Source: Cephaloticoccus sp. (GTDB lineage Bacteria; Verrucomicrobiota; Verrucomicrobiia; Opitutales; Opitutaceae). From it: DNA of 64,000 nt. The stretch covers positions 17,374 through 81,373 of the forward strand of contig JAIPJW010000001.1 in assembly GCA_021734075.1 (NCBI GenBank). Direction: 5' to 3'. Under the pieces are notes generated by a model. That model did no database searches. It was given only the letters and a program-made list of their open reading frames with translations, and was not told the DNA's origin. The translations under genes and the position numbers were made by a program. This document shows, in pieces, positions 61,007 to 64,000 of the stretch; the stretch's first letter is position 1, and each line of letters begins with the position of its first letter.

Positions 61007-62908
61007 ATGTCAGAACCTCCGCCTACCACCGCCGCGGCGGTTCCCTCCAACGGGGAGCTGATCCGACGGCTGTTTGGGCTCGCGTGGCGCTACCGGTTGG
61101 ATTGCGTCGAGGTGGTCGCCATCCAGTTGGTCCTGCTGACCATGGGCATCCTCGGCTTGAGTTTCACCGGGGTGGGCATCGATTACATCCGCCATATCGT
61201 CACCCCGGCGCGGGCGGACGGCACGCCGGCGGTGGCGGCACCGCATTTGAAATTTGGCATTGATCTGCCCTTGCAATGGGAGCCCATGAACGTGCTGCTG
61301 CTGCTGGCGGGCATCATTCTCGGCCTGGCCATCCTGCGGGCGGCCTTGAATTACGCCTATGCGGTTTCGGTCAACACGCTGGTGCACAAGAAACTGGTGC
61401 CTGATCTGCGCGGGGAGGTTTACGACAAGCTGCAGCGCCTGAGTTTCCGCTTTTTCGACGCCAACACCACCGGCTCAATCATCACCCGCGTGACCAGCGA
61501 CGTGGGGGCGGTCCGCATGTTTGTGGACCAGGTCCTGATCCAAACGGTGATCATGGTGATCTCACTGACGGTTTATGTGGCCTACATGGTCAGTTTGAGT
61601 CCGGGCCTGACGCTCGCCTGTCTGGCGACAACCCCGGTGCTCTGGCTCATGTCGACCTTGTTCTCCCGCAAGATCCAACCCGAGTATGCGAACAACCGCC
61701 TGCTGGTGGACAAGATGGTGCAAACCCTCGCGGAAAGCATTCAGGGCATTGCGGTGACGAAGGGATTTGGGCGCGAGGAGGAGGACCGGGCCCGCTTTGA
61801 CGTGGCGAACAACGCGGTGCTGACGCAACAGCGCAGCATCTTCGACCAAGTGAGTCTGTTCACGCCGGCGGTGGGCATACTCACCCGCATCAACATGATG
61901 GTATTGCTGGGTTACGGCGGTTGGCTCGTGATCCAGGGGCAGCTTGCCCTGGGGGCCGGCCTGGTGGTTTTTGCCGGATTGCTCGAGCAGTTTTCCGGAC
62001 AGGTCAACAATGTGGCCAACCTCGTCAACACGGTGCAGCAATCGATGATCGGGGCGCGCCGGGTGTTTGAAATTCTCGATGCCCCCGTGGAAGTGCAGAA
62101 CGCCCCCGATGCCGTGCGGCGGACCAAGCTGAACGGGGCGGTGCGTTTCGAGCAGGTGTCGTTTGCCTACACGGGCATCACCCCGATCCTGCAGCAGGTC
62201 AGCCTCGAGGTGAAACCCGGCCAGTGCGTGGCGATTCTGGGGGCAACAGGAGCCGGCAAGAGCGTGCTGATGAGTCTCATCCCGCGCTTCTACGATGCGA
62301 CCCACGGCCAGCTGCTGATTGATGACATCGATGTGCGCCAGTTGAACCTCGATGATCTGCGGCACAACATCGGCCTGGTCTTCCAGGAGAGCTTTTTGTT
62401 CTCCAACACCGTCGCCGCCAACATCGCCTTCGGCCATCCCGATGCGACCATGGAACAGGTCATCAAGGCGGCGAAAATCGCCGCGGCGCACGAATTCATT
62501 CTGCAGTTGCCGAAGGGCTACGAGACCATCCTGGGCGAAAGCGGCAACACGCTTTCCGGCGGGCAACGGCAACGGCTGGCCATTGCCCGGGCGGTGCTGC
62601 TGGAACCGGCGATCCTGCTGCTCGATGACCCGACGGCGGCCATCGACAGCGAGACGGAGCACGAGATCTTTGAAGCGCTGGACCGCGCCATCACCGGGCG
62701 CACCACCTTCATCGTGGCCCATCGCCTGAGCACCCTGCGCCGGGCGGATTTTGTCATAGTGATGGACCATGGGCGCATCGTGCAGCAAGGCACCCACGAG
62801 CAGTTGATGCGGGAGCCGGGTCCCTACCTGCGGGTGGCGCAGTTGCAGCTGGTCGACGGCAGTGAATTGCAACACCTGGCCCTGCCGCCAAAGGAGGGCG
62901 AATCGTGA
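61007..62908 (+). CDS. ABC exporter half-transporter (MdlA/LmrC type)
   Basis: 633 residues from ATG 61007 (GGGG 6 bases upstream); GTG 60977 would add ten. Six membrane helices in the first 330 residues, with GSIITRVTSDVGAVRMFVDQVLIQT and GIAVTKGFGREEEDRARF coupling segments. The nucleotide domain has Walker A GATGAGKSV, Q-loop VFQESFLFSNTVAANIAFG, signature LSGGQRQRLAIARAVL and Walker B ILLLDDPTAAID, where D-D replaces the catalytic D-E. This is a degenerate site usual for one half of heterodimeric exporters. The partner gene follows with GTGA overlap. Confidence 0.94.
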   Translation: MSEPPPTTAAAVPSNGELIRRLFGLAWRYRLDCVEVVAIQLVLLTMGILGLSFTGVGIDYIRHIVTPARADGTPAVAAPHLKFGIDLPLQWEPMNVLLLLAGIILGLAILRAALNYAYAVSVNTLVHKKLVPDLRGEVYDKLQRLSFRFFDANTTGSIITRVTSDVGAVRMFVDQVLIQTVIMVISLTVYVAYMVSLSPGLTLACLATTPVLWLMSTLFSRKIQPEYANNRLLVDKMVQTLAESIQGIAVTKGFGREEEDRARFDVANNAVLTQQRSIFDQVSLFTPAVGILTRINMMVLLGYGGWLVIQGQLALGAGLVVFAGLLEQFSGQVNNVANLVNTVQQSMIGARRVFEILDAPVEVQNAPDAVRRTKLNGAVRFEQVSFAYTGITPILQQVSLEVKPGQCVAILGATGAGKSVLMSLIPRFYDATHGQLLIDDIDVRQLNLDDLRHNIGLVFQESFLFSNTVAANIAFGHPDATMEQVIKAAKIAAAHEFILQLPKGYETILGESGNTLSGGQRQRLAIARAVLLEPAILLLDDPTAAIDSETEHEIFEALDRAITGRTTFIVAHRLSTLRRADFVIVMDHGRIVQQGTHEQLMREPGPYLRVAQLQLVDGSELQHLALPPKEGES

Positions 62909-64000
62909 ACGAGTCCGCCGTCAAGACCCGCAATATCACAGTCCTCGAAAAATCGCGGGACGAGGAGGACGAGGCACAGTTCCGCCCCTTGCAGTGGGGA
63001 CTGATCCGGCGGTTGTTTACCTACACGACACCCGTCAAGGGCAAGACCCGTTGGTTGATTGTCATCGTGTTGCTGCGCTCCATCCAGCTGCCCGCGATGA
63101 TCTGGGCTTCGTCGCGCATCATCTCGGGTCCGATTGCCGACGGCAAAATGGATGTGCTGCCCTGGGCGGTGTTGGGCTACGCGGCCCTCGCGATTGTCAC
63201 GGAGGTGATGATGCGCTGGCGGCAACGGCTCGCCCTGGAGATCGGCGAGATCGTGGTCAACAGTTTGCGGGCGCAAATCTTTGCCAAGGTGCAGCGACAG
63301 CCGATGAGTTTTTTCAACCGGGTGAAACTCGGCCGGATCATCAGTCGCGTGACCAGTGACGTGGAATCCCTGCGGGTGGGCATACAAAATGTGTTTTTTG
63401 TCTCGCTCGTGCAAGGCGGCCAAATGGTGGTGACCGCGCTCGTGATGGCCCAACTTGATCTGGAATTATTCGGCGTGGTGCTCGCGATGGCGCCGGTGTT
63501 GTGGATGATCAACCGGCATTTCAGGGTGAAACTCAGCACCTTGACGCGTTCGGTGCAGGAAAGTTTCAGCCGCGTGACCGCCACCCTGGCCGAGTCGGTG
63601 AGCGGCATCCGGGTGACCCAGGGTTTTGTGCGCCAGGAGACGAATGCCGGTTTCTTTCGTTTGCTGCTCGCGGATCACTCCCGTTATAATCTGGCCCTGG
63701 CGCGGACCTCGGGGGTGTTGTCGCCCCTGCTGGAGTTGAACAGCCAGTTCTTCGTGGCCATCCTGTTGCTGTTCGGCGGCTGGCGAACCTTTCACGGCGA
63801 CATGGCGATATCCTCGCTCATCCAGTTTTTCTTTCTTTCCAACTTTTTCTTTTCGCCGATCGCCACGCTGGGCAATCAATACAACCAGGCGCTGGTGGCC
63901 ATGGCGGGGGCGGAGCGGGTGTTTCGTTTGCTGGACACCAAACCCGATTGGGAGGACGAACCGACCGCGCTTCCCCTGCCAGATCCGCGCTTGGGCGTTC
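62905..64000 (+). CDS. ABC exporter half-transporter partner (MdlB type), 3' end outside window
   Basis: GTG start at 62905 overlaps the preceding stop as GTGA; SD AGGAGG is 8 bases upstream. At least 365 codons lie in the window. The visible part is the membrane domain: TRWLIVIVLLRSIQLPAM, the coupling region FNRVKLGRIISRVTSDVESLRVGIQNVFF and GIRVTQGFVRQETNAGFF, then two helices and GAERVFRLLDTKPDWEDEP just before the nucleotide domain, which is cut off. It should form a heterodimer with the previous gene and supply the intact catalytic Glu; that cannot be checked here. Confidence 0.93.
   Translation, partial: MNESAVKTRNITVLEKSRDEEDEAQFRPLQWGLIRRLFTYTTPVKGKTRWLIVIVLLRSIQLPAMIWASSRIISGPIADGKMDVLPWAVLGYAALAIVTEVMMRWRQRLALEIGEIVVNSLRAQIFAKVQRQPMSFFNRVKLGRIISRVTSDVESLRVGIQNVFFVSLVQGGQMVVTALVMAQLDLELFGVVLAMAPVLWMINRHFRVKLSTLTRSVQESFSRVTATLAESVSGIRVTQGFVRQETNAGFFRLLLADHSRYNLALARTSGVLSPLLELNSQFFVAILLLFGGWRTFHGDMAISSLIQFFFLSNFFFSPIATLGNQYNQALVAMAGAERVFRLLDTKPDWEDEPTALPLPDPRLGV

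Noticed and set aside
1..64000. CRISPR arrays, rRNA genes, prophage or integrase genes
   Set aside because: No regularly spaced repeats, rRNA-like conserved stretches, or phage or recombinase proteins were seen.

Overview
The window is about 64 kb of GC-rich chromosomal DNA with dense, mostly short-spaced genes on both strands and no rRNA, tRNA, CRISPR array or intact transposase that I can see. Gene content points to a Gram-negative heterotroph, most likely Verrucomicrobia of the Opitutales/Opitutaceae type: Gfo/Idh/MocA dehydrogenases with AraC and PhyH partners, two DUF5069 proteins, exported S9 peptidase and FKBP, lipoproteins and a TolC factor, glycine-rich RRM protein beside RhlE, and a lysine/alanine histone-H1-like peptide. 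This placement is inference from gene families, not a search.

Layout. 1-5.2 kb: 5'-truncated glutamate synthase large subunit (gltB), a DUF5069 gene, and on the opposite strand a 31-residue H1-like peptide with a textbook terminator. 5.4-9.6 kb: a protein with protein-kinase-fold signatures, then an AraC regulator and sugar dehydrogenase divergent from a PhyH dioxygenase. 9.6-15.3 kb: a conserved unknown, a small P-loop kinase, and a minus-strand operon (SIS protein, GlcNAc-kinase-like protein, GH2 beta-mannosidase) that fits breakdown of Man-beta-GlcNAc. 15.4-25.7 kb: S9 peptidase, VOC protein, RlmI-like methyltransferase, DUF481 protein, a pyrimidine/nucleoside salvage pair (upp and a deoxyribosyltransferase), penicillin acylase, gluconokinase and the second DUF5069. 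25.9-30.1 kb: NAD-linked formate dehydrogenase (fdsB-fdsA type). 30.2-33.7 kb: DUF3016, S4-domain, thioesterase, RRM and RhlE genes. 33.9-35.2 kb: arsM-sigZ. 35.3-45 kb: an unknown helical protein with an alpha/beta hydrolase, UDG, FKBP, RarD, a repeat-rich single-pass membrane protein, and a marC-dusB-DUF1648-aminotransferase operon. 45-49.5 kb: a truncated dehydrogenase remnant, a large hybrid histidine kinase with a CsoR-like palindrome upstream, and two Hsp20 genes. 49.6-53.4 kb: a MITE-like repeat, DCC-family protein, TerC and MscS. 53.3-60.7 kb: an eight-gene TetR-controlled drug/lipid-type ABC exporter operon of the YbhGFSR kind plus TolC. 60.7-64 kb: a 3' remnant of mgtE and a heterodimeric ABC exporter running off the window.

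The most unusual items are very short genes. One is a 26-codon membrane micropeptide (58001-58081) translationally coupled between two ABC ATPase genes, at the point where E. coli YbhF fuses its two ATPase halves. Another is the H1-like peptide at 5110-5205 with its own SD and terminator. Also notable are the kinase-fold protein at 5.4 kb, the six-fold LRLKPKL-type repeats in the 39.9 kb protein, and two gene remnants (45.0 kb, 60.8 kb) that sit directly against minus-strand signalling and export operons and so mark past rearrangement junctions.
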